From: Tomitella gaofuii
GTDB lineage: Bacteria; Actinomycetota; Actinomycetes; Mycobacteriales; Mycobacteriaceae
Length of the DNA: 64,000 nt
Direction of reading: 5' to 3'
NCBI RefSeq assembly: GCF_014126825.1
Contig: NZ_CP059900.1
Coordinates: forward strand, 496,001-560,000
The notes beneath the pieces are model-generated. The model had not been told where the DNA came from and searched no databases. It saw nothing but the letters and a program-made list of their open reading frames with translations. This document shows positions 54,491 to 62,499 of the stretch, piece after piece. Position numbers and translations under genes: made by a program. Within the stretch, counting starts at the first letter, position 1, and each line of letters opens with the position of its first letter.

Positions 54491-57400
54491 ATGACTGGCG
54501 ACCTTGACGCTGAACTTGCAGCGGGTGTGTATGAGACGATTCGTACCCGCGGGCTCGATGAGCGCCTGGCTTCCATTCCGCTGCGGGCGGAGTTTCGCGA
54601 CGTTGGCGCTGCAGAAGTTCCGCATGTGGTGGGGGAGTACATCGGACGTGCCGTCACGCGGGCACTGGCGAATACCAAACCGGCCGACCGGAAGGCCTTC
54701 GCCAACCTCGTCGTTTCGACGCTCTCGCTCAGCGAGGGAGCCGAAGCGGAGACTGCTCAAATTAGCGAGCTTGCGCAGCTAGTGTCGCTGGCGCCGCAGG
54801 GCATGGACGCTCATCCACATCCGCAGACGCCGCTCTCGGACGTCGCACTGCTGACAAATGCCGAAGGCGAGCCGGCGCTGGCCAACGAGATCTCCAGCGA
54901 GCTTGCGAGTGCCGATCGGGTCGACCTGCTTTGCGCATTCGTCCGGTTCACTGGCATCCGCGTGCTCGATCCAGGGCTGCGTGCGCGCCAGGAGCGTGGC
55001 GTGCCGCTGCGCGTCATCACCACCACCTACGTCGGTGCCACTGAGCGAAGAGCGCTGGACGTCCTCGTCCGCGAGTATGGAGCGCAGGTAAAAGTCCGGT
55101 ACGAGGATGCGCGCACCCGGTTGCACGCCAAGGCGTGGCTCTTCCGCCGTGACAGCGGATTCGATACCGGCTACGTGGGCAGCTCCAATCTCTCGCGGTC
55201 GGCCATGCTCGACGGGCTGGAGTGGAACGTCCGCATCTCCGGCGTCAGCACACCCAACCTGGTGCGCAAGTTCGAGGCGACATTCGATACCTACTGGAAC
55301 GACCCTGCCTTCATCACCTACGACCCTGACACCGACGCCGAACGACTCGATGAGGCCCTTGCCCGTGGGCGCGGGGAGAGCGGCGGTCCGCGGTCGGTAG
55401 TTCTCTCTGGGCTGGAGCTGCGGCCGCGTCCATTCCAGCTTCGCATTCTCGAGGCGCTGCGCGCCGAGCGAGAGGTGCACGATCGGCATCGCAACCTCAT
55501 CGTCGCTGCCACCGGCACGGGCAAGACGGTTGTCGCCGCCATCGACTATCGCGACATGTGCGGCGCGCAGGCGAAGCGTCCTTCGCTGCTGTTTGTCGCG
55601 CACCGCAAGGAGATCCTCGAGCAAGCGCTCCGGGTGTACCGAGAGGCCCTGAACGACGGGAGCTTCGGGGAGCTACTTGTGGATGGGCTGCAGCCCACTC
55701 GGTGGCGGCACGTGTTCGCGAGCATTCAGTCGCTTCGCGCGGTGTTGCCCGGTTGGCCGGTCGAGAAGTTCGACGTCGTGGTGGTAGACGAGTTTCACCA
55801 TGCCGAGGCAGCGACCTATCGGGCGCTGCTCGATCATCTGCAGCCCGTGGAGCTTCTTGGCCTTACCGCCACGCCCGAGCGAGCCGACGGCGTCAACGTG
55901 ATGGATCGGTTCGGGGGCAGGGCCGCGTTTGAGCTCCGCTTGTGGGATGCGCTGCGCGAGGGCTTGCTTTGTCCGTTCCACTACTTCGGCGTCGCTGACA
56001 ACACCGACCTGCGGCACGTGCGGTGGCGTCGCGGTGGGTACGACCTGTCCGAACTCGGCGACCTGTACACGGGTGACGATGCCCGCGTACGTCTGGTCAT
56101 CGCGGCGTTGCAGAAGCGAGTGACCGATCCTCAGCGCATGAGTGCTCTCGGTTTTTGTGTCTCTGTGGAGCACGCGGAGTTCATGGCCAAGGCCTTTACC
56201 TCGCGCGGGATCGCTGCGCAGGCGCTGTCGGGATCGACACCGCGCGCTGCACGCGCGGAGGCGTTGGCCGACCTGCGCGATGGGAGGGTGCAATGCCTGT
56301 TCGCGGTGGATCTGTTCAACGAAGGGCTAGACCTTCCCGACGTCGACACGCTGCTCATGCTGCGGCCTACCGAGTCGGCGACGGTGTTCCTTCAGCAGCT
56401 CGGCCGCGGTCTGCGGCTGACGCCGCGCAAGCCCGTGCTCACCGTTCTTGACTTCATCGGGCAGCCGCACGACGGCTTCCGGTTCGATGGCAAGTTCCGG
56501 GCGCTTACCGGGAGCGGACGCACCGCGCTGGTCAAGCAGGCCGAGGAGGGCTTCCCGTTCCTCCCCAGCGGGTGCAGCATCGTGCTCGACAGAGTCGCGC
56601 AGGAAACGGTACTGACGAATCTCAAGCAGTCGCTGCGGCTGACCAGTAAGCAGCTCATCGCGGATGTGCGATCGCACGGCACGGCCCAGCTGGGGGAGTT
56701 CCTCGCGGAATCGGGGCATGAGCTTCCCGCGGTGTATCCCAAGTACACGTGGACCGATCTGACGCGCGGCGCGAACCTCAATGAGATTCCGACAGGCCCG
56801 GGCGAGAAGGCGCTGCTCGCGCGGATCAAGGCGTTCACGCACGTAGATGATCGCGAGCGCGCCGACGCCTACCGCGCGATCGCATCCGTGTCTGGGCCGC
56901 GGTATAACGAGCTCACGCCTCGCGAGCAGGCATACGCGCGGATGCTGATCTTCACGCTGTTCCCACGTCTTGACGGGATCACCACCTACGACGCCGCGGT
57001 GAGCAAGCTGCGGGCGTGCCCGGCCGTCTGTGCCGAGATCGACCAGATCATCGCGGTGAGCTTCGATCTAGCCAACCATGTTCCGGAACCGTTGCGGGCG
57101 ATGGAGCTGCGCAGTGTGCCGCTGTACAGCCACGCGAGCTATCGACGCGAGGAGATCCTTGCCGCGATCGGCTGGGCGTCGCTCGAGCGCAAGGCGTATG
57201 GGCACGCCGCCGGGGTGGTCTGGGCGCCCGAGAGTGCGATCGACGCTCTGTTCGTCACCGTCCACAAGGACGAGGGGCGGTTTAGCCCGACGACGATGTA
57301 CCGGGACTTCCCAATGTCGCGCGAACTGTTCCACTGGGAATCGCAGAACTCGGCGTCACCCACAACGAAGACGGGCCGGCGATACCTAGACCAGCGCGAG

Positions 57401-57589
57401 ACGGGCAGCAATGTCTTGCTCTTTACTCGCGATCACAACAGCGACGAACTGGGGTCAGCTCCCTACATGCTCCTGGGCGACGTCGACTACGTCGACCATC
57501 GCGGCGAGCGGCCGATCGCGATCACGTGGAAGCTGCGCCGGCCGATGCCGGAGGCGGTGTACCAGGCGGGGGCTGTGGTGGGGGAGTAG
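54491..57589 (+). CDS. PLD nuclease-SF2 helicase-DUF3427 fusion protein
   Basis: 1032 aa. Residues about 110-290 form a phospholipase-D-type nuclease: the HxK motif is in LHAKAW (H212, K214) with GSSNLS near 230. Residues about 305-640 are an SF2 helicase: Walker A ATGTGKT (340-346), Walker B VVDEFHH (432-437), TATPER and a C-terminal motif VI FLQQLGRGLRL. The rest (about 650-1020) is DUF3427-like. Such proteins sit in restriction/defence islands and are predicted to translocate on DNA and cut it. AT-richer codon use and its neighbours mark it as acquired. No ribosome site is visible at the ATG. Confidence 0.88.
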   Translation: MTGDLDAELAAGVYETIRTRGLDERLASIPLRAEFRDVGAAEVPHVVGEYIGRAVTRALANTKPADRKAFANLVVSTLSLSEGAEAETAQISELAQLVSLAPQGMDAHPHPQTPLSDVALLTNAEGEPALANEISSELASADRVDLLCAFVRFTGIRVLDPGLRARQERGVPLRVITTTYVGATERRALDVLVREYGAQVKVRYEDARTRLHAKAWLFRRDSGFDTGYVGSSNLSRSAMLDGLEWNVRISGVSTPNLVRKFEATFDTYWNDPAFITYDPDTDAERLDEALARGRGESGGPRSVVLSGLELRPRPFQLRILEALRAEREVHDRHRNLIVAATGTGKTVVAAIDYRDMCGAQAKRPSLLFVAHRKEILEQALRVYREALNDGSFGELLVDGLQPTRWRHVFASIQSLRAVLPGWPVEKFDVVVVDEFHHAEAATYRALLDHLQPVELLGLTATPERADGVNVMDRFGGRAAFELRLWDALREGLLCPFHYFGVADNTDLRHVRWRRGGYDLSELGDLYTGDDARVRLVIAALQKRVTDPQRMSALGFCVSVEHAEFMAKAFTSRGIAAQALSGSTPRAARAEALADLRDGRVQCLFAVDLFNEGLDLPDVDTLLMLRPTESATVFLQQLGRGLRLTPRKPVLTVLDFIGQPHDGFRFDGKFRALTGSGRTALVKQAEEGFPFLPSGCSIVLDRVAQETVLTNLKQSLRLTSKQLIADVRSHGTAQLGEFLAESGHELPAVYPKYTWTDLTRGANLNEIPTGPGEKALLARIKAFTHVDDRERADAYRAIASVSGPRYNELTPREQAYARMLIFTLFPRLDGITTYDAAVSKLRACPAVCAEIDQIIAVSFDLANHVPEPLRAMELRSVPLYSHASYRREEILAAIGWASLERKAYGHAAGVVWAPESAIDALFVTVHKDEGRFSPTTMYRDFPMSRELFHWESQNSASPTTKTGRRYLDQRETGSNVLLFTRDHNSDELGSAPYMLLGDVDYVDHRGERPIAITWKLRRPMPEAVYQAGAVVGE

Positions 57590-57662
57590 AGAAGTCAGAC
57601 TCTTCAACATTCAAGAACCGTCGGTCGATCCAGCTGGCGGACGTACAATAAGGAGAGAGAAC

Positions 57663-58481
57663 ATGGCGAAGCGGTATGAGTATGTACTTCCAGAGCACAA
57701 CGTTCATTACGGTGTACGTATCGCCGTCAACGAACTGAAAATTGACCCGGAGGCGCAGCGAACCCTCAATGAGAGGCGCGCGCAGAAGCTGGCGAAGGAG
57801 TTCATCCCTGAAGCCGTGGGTACCGTAATCGTCTCTGAGCGCGAGAACGGAGATAAGTACATCGTCGACGGTCAGCACCGGTGGCGTGCAAGCCAGATTC
57901 TGGATTGCGAGACAGTGGTATGTGAAGTGCACAAGGGATTATCGCAAACCGAGGAAGCGATCCTCTTTCTTATTAAGAATCGCGAGAGCTCGAAGCCGTC
58001 TGCGCTCGACGAGTACCACATCGGTCTCACCGGTGGGATACCTGTTTTTGTCGACACGCAAAAAGCTCTCGATGCACACGATCTGACGATGGGCAACTCG
58101 GGTACGAACTCCGTTGGTGCGGTTAACGGTGTTCTCCGGATTACTGAGAAGTACACCGCGAGGGTGCTCGACCGCACGCTATCTGTTGCCGAAGAGGCAT
58201 GGGGACGCACGCCCGAGACGTGGGACGGCATGCTGCTGGGTGGCATAGGGGAATTTATCGGACGCCACGGAGACCAAGTCACCGATGATTCAGAGCTGGC
58301 TAAGAAGATCGGAAAAAAGGGTCCTGCGTGGAAGTGGAAGGGCGAAATTCACGCGTTGAGCACTGCCGGCGGCACGCAGCACTCGGGCACCGGAGGTCGA
58401 GTGATGACCTGCTACAGTCAGGTCGTTGTCACTTGGAACAGAGGCCGCCGCGTCGGTAGTGCCACGAGGGTTGGTGGATAG
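57663..58481 (+). CDS. ParB/DGQHR-domain protein (DUF6551-like)
   Basis: 272 aa. The N-terminal 100 residues are ParB/Srx-like with IVDGQHRWRAS (DGQHR at 69-73), the family's nucleotide-binding and nuclease/CTPase motif. The rest is helical and unassigned (GNSGTNSVGAVNGVLRITEKYTA, PAWKWKGEIHAL). Homologues occur in actinobacterial phages and islands (DUF6551). AAGGAGAGAG precedes the ATG. It is 73 nt after the helicase and the pair is probably one operon. The last about 20 residues look like run-on sequence. A hairpin follows at 58530-58565. Confidence 0.75.
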   Translation: MAKRYEYVLPEHNVHYGVRIAVNELKIDPEAQRTLNERRAQKLAKEFIPEAVGTVIVSERENGDKYIVDGQHRWRASQILDCETVVCEVHKGLSQTEEAILFLIKNRESSKPSALDEYHIGLTGGIPVFVDTQKALDAHDLTMGNSGTNSVGAVNGVLRITEKYTARVLDRTLSVAEEAWGRTPETWDGMLLGGIGEFIGRHGDQVTDDSELAKKIGKKGPAWKWKGEIHALSTAGGTQHSGTGGRVMTCYSQVVVTWNRGRRVGSATRVGG

Positions 58482-58529
58482 CCGCTTCGAGACGGGCATT
58501 CGGTTTCCGCGACGGCGTCGCGTCACGTA

Positions 58530-58565
58530 GCGGCCACCGTCCCCCGGGGAGAGGACGGTGGCCGC
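58530..58565 (+). terminator. Hairpin after the DGQHR gene
   Basis: Perfect 13-bp arms (58530-58542 and 58553-58565) with a 10-nt loop lie 49 nt after the stop. The T run is weak (GTCTGGTT). Confidence 0.6.
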
Positions 58566-58668
58566 CCGTCTGGTTAGAAACAGTTCGCAAATTCAATGCA
58601 GTTTTGACGGCGCCTAATAGTATCGTAAGTTTGTTAGCTACTAGGCAATAAAATAGACGGCATATCCG

Positions 58669-59016
58669 TTGCAAGACAAAGATGTAGTCGACGTCATCAA
58701 ACTAAAGCCAGACGCCGGTTTTGTTGAGAGCGTTGGAGTCCACCGCACGCTTAGCTCAGCGCTTGCGGACCTGGTCGACAACGGCAAAGATGCGGGCGCC
58801 GACCGTTTGCTGATCCGGTTGCTCACCAAAAATGATCGCCTCGTGACTGTTGAGACTCTAGACAACGGCTGCGGGATGAATGACTCGATGATCGATAGTG
58901 CGATGACGCTTGGCTATCGCAGAATATATGCCACGCGGGACCTTGGTCACTTTGGCATTGGCATGAAAGCGGCTCTGCAGGAAGCAGAGTGCCCGGACGG
59001 GCGTCTGAGGGCATGA
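58669..59016 (+). pseudogene. Truncated GHKL (MORC/HATPase_c_3-like) ATPase
   Basis: 115 codons from a TTG. Seen are the N box ALADLVDNGKDAGA (N38), the G1 box DNGCGM (65-70) and the G2 box GHFGIGMKAA (93-102), so the ATP-binding front of an HSP90/MORC-like ATPase is present. Full-length relatives continue for several hundred residues; here the frame ends 15 residues after the G2 box in unrelated sequence. It is AT-rich, like the upstream helicase. No ribosome site is visible. It was probably broken by the rearrangement that left the ligase remnant at 59212. Confidence 0.7.
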
Positions 59017-59211
59017 AGTGGGACCAAAACATGTAGGCCGGGCCCTGCGTTGCGAGGATGAGAGTTACGAAGCTTTCACCTACGCCGCAAGACCCACCTT
59101 GCGGCATACCTGGACCGTCGCCGACACCATCTGCCGCACCGTCGAGCTCGGCGTGATCATCACGAATGCCGCGATCAGCGTGACGACCACCTATATCGAC
59201 TGCCGCCCCGT
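59017..59211. other. Junction sequence of unknown origin
   Basis: 195 nt between the broken GHKL gene and the ligase remnant. A GTG frame at 59018 is open through it but encodes nothing recognised. No terminal repeats or transposase pieces are seen. It is probably the rearranged border of the island. Confidence 0.4.
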
Positions 59212-59322
59212 CGCCTGTCTGAACTGTGCAACTCGGGCAAGAGGCCCCGCGAGGTCGTCTTCCTGGGCGCGCTGCCGCGCAACGCCATGGGCAAGGTGCA
59301 GAAGAAGCTGCTCTGCAGCTGA
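59212..59322 (+). pseudogene. 3' remnant of an AMP-dependent acyl-CoA synthetase
   Basis: In frame with a TGA at 59320, the last 36 codons read KRPREVVFLGALPRNAMGKVQKK, the A10 lysine motif and C-terminus of acyl-CoA synthetases such as the malonyl-CoA synthetase group. The rest of the roughly 500-residue gene is missing. Its own terminator hairpin remains 22 nt downstream, which marks this as native chromosome truncated from the left by the island. Confidence 0.75.
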
Positions 59323-59344
59323 GTCCCCGGCCACAGCTTGGCCC

Positions 59345-59390
59345 CGGCCCCGGCCCGCCGCTATAGCGGCGGGCCGGGGCCGTCTTCGTT
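59345..59390 (+). terminator. Terminator of the lost acyl-CoA synthetase gene
   Basis: Perfect 17-bp arms (59345-59361, 59366-59382) around a TATA loop are followed by TCTTCGTT. It would have ended the ligase transcript and now insulates the island from the transporter operon. Confidence 0.75.
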
Positions 59391-59679
59391 GCCGCTCTCG
59401 GTGCCGAGGGTGCGCATTCCCGGCCAACTCCGGGGGCACACGGTGCGCCGCGAACGGTTGTGGCAATCGCTCGCCCAACTCAGTGGGACGGTTGCCGACG
59501 GTGTCGCGCGGAGACCCCCGAACGCTTACTGGTTTCGACTGGGCCTGTAAAGAGGCAGGTAGACAAGGGTTACTGCGAGTGTGGTGCGGGCTCGAGGCAC
59601 TGCTGCGTTCCCGTAGGCCTCGCGCCGGCGATAGCAGATGGACTGTGTGGTGCTTGAGAATGCTCTGTTTGGCCACCGG
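59391..59679. other. Non-coding stretch before the transporter promoter
   Basis: 289 nt without a credible gene; frames on both strands look random. No repeat or RNA was recognised. Confidence 0.4.
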
Positions 59680-59709
59680 TTGCCAAGTGGTCTGCGCCAC
59701 AGTTATAGT
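59680..59709 (+). promoter_or_regulatory. SigA-type promoter of the ABC transporter operon
   Basis: TTGCCA (59680-59685) and TATAGT (59704-59709) are separated by 18 nt, a good match to TTGACA/TATAAT. The start would be near 59716, giving a leader of about 275 nt before the binding-protein gene. Confidence 0.65.
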
Positions 59710-59751
59710 CAGCTCAGCGCGCTCACGAGTCGTCAGTGCGGGAGGAAGACC

Positions 59752-59937
59752 ATGACACGCTCCACCTCATCGGGTGTCTCGTCCGCCTTGTCGGCGAGGC
59801 TGTTTCGCGCCCGGCGCCGTGACGGCGCCTCTGCCCGTCGGTTCTCGGCACACGGGGCTTCGGAGTTCCGCAGACATGCAGCCGGGTCATTCGCAGAAAA
59901 CCGATTGTCAGCAGCGCGGTCGCAGCTCAGGGGCTGA
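59752..59937 (+). CDS. Putative 61-aa leader ORF
   Basis: An ATG with GGGAGGAAG well spaced upstream opens a 61-codon frame within the transporter leader. The product is Arg/Ser/Ala-rich (MTRSTSSGVSSALSARLFRA at the start, LSAARSQLRG at the end) with no signal peptide or helix. It might be a translated regulatory leader; coding character is weak. Confidence 0.3.
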   Translation: MTRSTSSGVSSALSARLFRARRRDGASARRFSAHGASEFRRHAAGSFAENRLSAARSQLRG

Positions 59938-59992
59938 GCGATGCACGATTCCGCCTCTTTCACGATCAACGAACAATCCTAGGGAGACCGCA

Positions 59993-61528
59993 ATGAGAGA
60001 ACGCTCATGGCTGGTTGGGCTCGTCGTGTTGCTGGTGGGTCTGCTCACCCTGTCGGCGTGCGCCGGCGGCGGCGGTTCGGCAGGCTCCGGGGGGAACTCG
60101 GATAAGCTCACTATTGGCGCGATCGGTAGTAATGCATGGTCGTTCGATCCAGTAGAAAGCAAGATTGGACCGATGCTCCAGTTTGTGCAGCCGGTTTACG
60201 ATTCGCTCGTGAGGCGGGAACCCGACGGAACCCTTGTGCCCATGCTGGCGACCGATTGGAAGTACAACGCCGACCGGACGAAACTGACGTTGACCATCCG
60301 TTCGGGCGTGACCTTCACCGATGGGACCCCGGTGAACGCGGAGGCCGTGAAGGTCAACCTGGACAGGTTCCGCACCGGAAACGGACCCGATGCCAAGAAG
60401 TTGAGCCGGGTGGAGAACGTCGAGACCCAGGGTGAATCGACGGTGGTCCTCACCCTCTCGGACCGCGACCCCTCGCTCCTGGAGAACCTCGGCAACTCTG
60501 CGGGATTCATCGCCAGCCCCACCGCCATCGAGGCGGGGAACATCGGGACGGATCCGGTGGGCAGCGGCCCGTACACGCTCGACACCGCGAACTCGGTTGA
60601 CGGTTCGGAGTACACGTACGTCAAGAACCCGGACTACTGGGACGAGTCGCTGCAGAAGTACGACACGATCGTCATCAAGCAGTTCAACGACACCACGTCG
60701 ATGCTCAACGCGCTGCTCTCCGGCCAGATCGACGCGGGACCGCTCACGCCCAACACGGCGGAGCAGGCCAAGAACGCCGGCATGACCGAGTACCGCTACT
60801 CGACCGACTGGCAGGGACTGCTCATCTTCGACAGGGACGGCACTAAGATCCCGGCTTTGAAGGATCCGCGTGTCCGCCAGGCCATCAACTATGCGATCGA
60901 CAAGAAGGCGCTGCTCGACCAGGTTCTCAACGGTTATGGCACCGTGACCAGCCAGATCCTGCCGCCGTCGGCCGACGGGTTCGCACCCGATCTGGACACG
61001 GCCTACCCGTACGACCCGGAGAAGGCCCGCAAGCTGTTGGCCGACGCGGGCTACGCGGACGGTTTCGCCGTGGAGATGCCGACCGTCTCCGGTCTGTTCC
61101 CGCAAGCCCTGGTCGCCGGGCTCGGAAAGTACCTTGGTGACGTCGGGATCGACGTGCGGTGGCAGCCCATCCAGGTGGCCGACCTCGTCGCAAGTCTGGC
61201 TCAAGGCAAGTACGCAATGAGCTGGTACTCCCTGTTCCAGGGGTCCGCGTGGGTCACAGCAACGCAGGTGATCCTGCCGGACGCTATCTATAACCCGTTC
61301 CACTCGAGCACCCCCGAGGTGGCCGCGACTCTGCAGAAGCTGCAGGACGGCGACGACGCCCAGCAGGCCGCGGCGGCGACCGATCTCAACGCCGAGATGA
61401 CCGAGCAGGCGTGGTTCGCCCCCTTCTACCGCAAGGACGAGGTCTACTTCACCGCCGCCGGCACGACGACGAAGCCGCAGGCGCAACAGGTCGTGCCTTC
61501 GATCTACAACTTCGCGCCCGCGCAGTAA
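59993..61528 (+). CDS. ABC transporter substrate-binding lipoprotein (peptide/nickel type)
   Basis: 511 aa. The lipobox LTLSAC (Cys near 20) follows a strong hydrophobic signal. The mature protein is a DppA/OppA-type SBP_bac_5 domain: ATDWKYNADRTKLTLTIRSGVTFTDGTPV, DPVGSGPYTL, DPRVRQAINYAIDKKALLDQVL and YPYDPEKARKLLADAGY. It binds peptides, opines or a nickel complex outside the membrane; the ligand cannot be told. AGGGAGA precedes the ATG. The permease gene follows after 29 nt. Confidence 0.93.
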   Translation: MRERSWLVGLVVLLVGLLTLSACAGGGGSAGSGGNSDKLTIGAIGSNAWSFDPVESKIGPMLQFVQPVYDSLVRREPDGTLVPMLATDWKYNADRTKLTLTIRSGVTFTDGTPVNAEAVKVNLDRFRTGNGPDAKKLSRVENVETQGESTVVLTLSDRDPSLLENLGNSAGFIASPTAIEAGNIGTDPVGSGPYTLDTANSVDGSEYTYVKNPDYWDESLQKYDTIVIKQFNDTTSMLNALLSGQIDAGPLTPNTAEQAKNAGMTEYRYSTDWQGLLIFDRDGTKIPALKDPRVRQAINYAIDKKALLDQVLNGYGTVTSQILPPSADGFAPDLDTAYPYDPEKARKLLADAGYADGFAVEMPTVSGLFPQALVAGLGKYLGDVGIDVRWQPIQVADLVASLAQGKYAMSWYSLFQGSAWVTATQVILPDAIYNPFHSSTPEVAATLQKLQDGDDAQQAAAATDLNAEMTEQAWFAPFYRKDEVYFTAAGTTTKPQAQQVVPSIYNFAPAQ

Positions 61529-61557
61529 CAGCACGGTGGCGCACTGATGGAGTTTCG

Positions 61558-62499
61558 ATGATCTCGTTCATTACCCGACGATTGGCCGCCGGCGTCGTCG
61601 TCCTGTTCGCCGTGTCGACAGTCACCTTCTTTCTCCTGTACTTCTCGTCGGCCAACGTCGCCAGGGAGATCCTGGGCGACAATGCGACGGCGGAGCAGGT
61701 GGAGCTCAAGAAGAAGGCACTGGGCCTCGACCAGCCCCTGATGAGTCGTTACTGGGCCTGGTTGAAGGACGCGCTGCAGGGACAGTTCGGGGCGTCATGG
61801 TTCAGCGGCAGGTCGGTGACCGACAGCATCATGAGCAGGCTGCCGGCGACCATGTCGGTGGTGCTCGTGACGATCATCGTGGTCGCGATCGTTTCCGTGC
61901 TGATCGGTGTCGCCGCGGCCGTCCGGCGCGGATGGGTGGACCGGGGCCTGCAGGTGGTGTCGATCTCCGGTGCGGCGGTACCGCAGTTCGTCGTCGCCAT
62001 CGTGATCGTGTCCGTCTTCGCGATCAGGCTCCGTTGGTTCCCTGCGACGGGCTATGAACGCTGGTCGGACGGCCCGGGGCTGTGGGCGGCGTCGATCACG
62101 CTGCCGGTGTTGGCGCTGACGGTGAGTGGCGTGGCGTCTACCGCGCAGCAGGTGCGCAGCTCGACGATCAAGGTGCTGGAAATGGATTACATCCGCACGC
62201 TCCGCAGCCGCGGGCTGGGATCGTCCGAGGTGCTGTTCCGCCACGCGCTCCGCGGCGCCAGCCCCGCCGGCCTCACCGTGCTGTCGCTGCACTTCATCTC
62301 GATCCTTGGCGGCGTGGTCGTGATCGAGCAGATATTCGCTCTGCCCGGCATCGGCTTCCTCGCGCTGGAATCGACAACGCGCGGCGACATGCCGGTCCTC
62401 ATGGGGGTCGTCGTCTACACGGTCATCCTGGTGGTGGTCATCAACCTGCTCGTGGACCTGGCCGTCGGTTGGCTCAATCCGAAAGCGAGGGTCTCGTGA
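61558..62499 (+). CDS. ABC transporter permease (DppB type)
   Basis: 313 aa, six membrane helices. Typical DppB start MISFITRRLAAGVVVLFAVSTVTFFLLYF, a large loop with ALGLDQPLMSRYWAWLKDALQGQFG, and the EAA loop YIRTLRSRGLGSSEVLFRHALRGAS that contacts the ATPase. It forms half of the import channel. The stop overlaps the GTG of the next gene (GTGA), so the two permease halves are coupled. Confidence 0.93.
   Translation: MISFITRRLAAGVVVLFAVSTVTFFLLYFSSANVAREILGDNATAEQVELKKKALGLDQPLMSRYWAWLKDALQGQFGASWFSGRSVTDSIMSRLPATMSVVLVTIIVVAIVSVLIGVAAAVRRGWVDRGLQVVSISGAAVPQFVVAIVIVSVFAIRLRWFPATGYERWSDGPGLWAASITLPVLALTVSGVASTAQQVRSSTIKVLEMDYIRTLRSRGLGSSEVLFRHALRGASPAGLTVLSLHFISILGGVVVIEQIFALPGIGFLALESTTRGDMPVLMGVVVYTVILVVVINLLVDLAVGWLNPKARVS

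Noticed and set aside
59018-59755. A 245-codon GTG frame after the broken GHKL gene
   Set aside because: It reads out of phase through the ligase remnant and its terminator hairpin; the sequence is Arg/Ser-rich noise and no start signal is seen.
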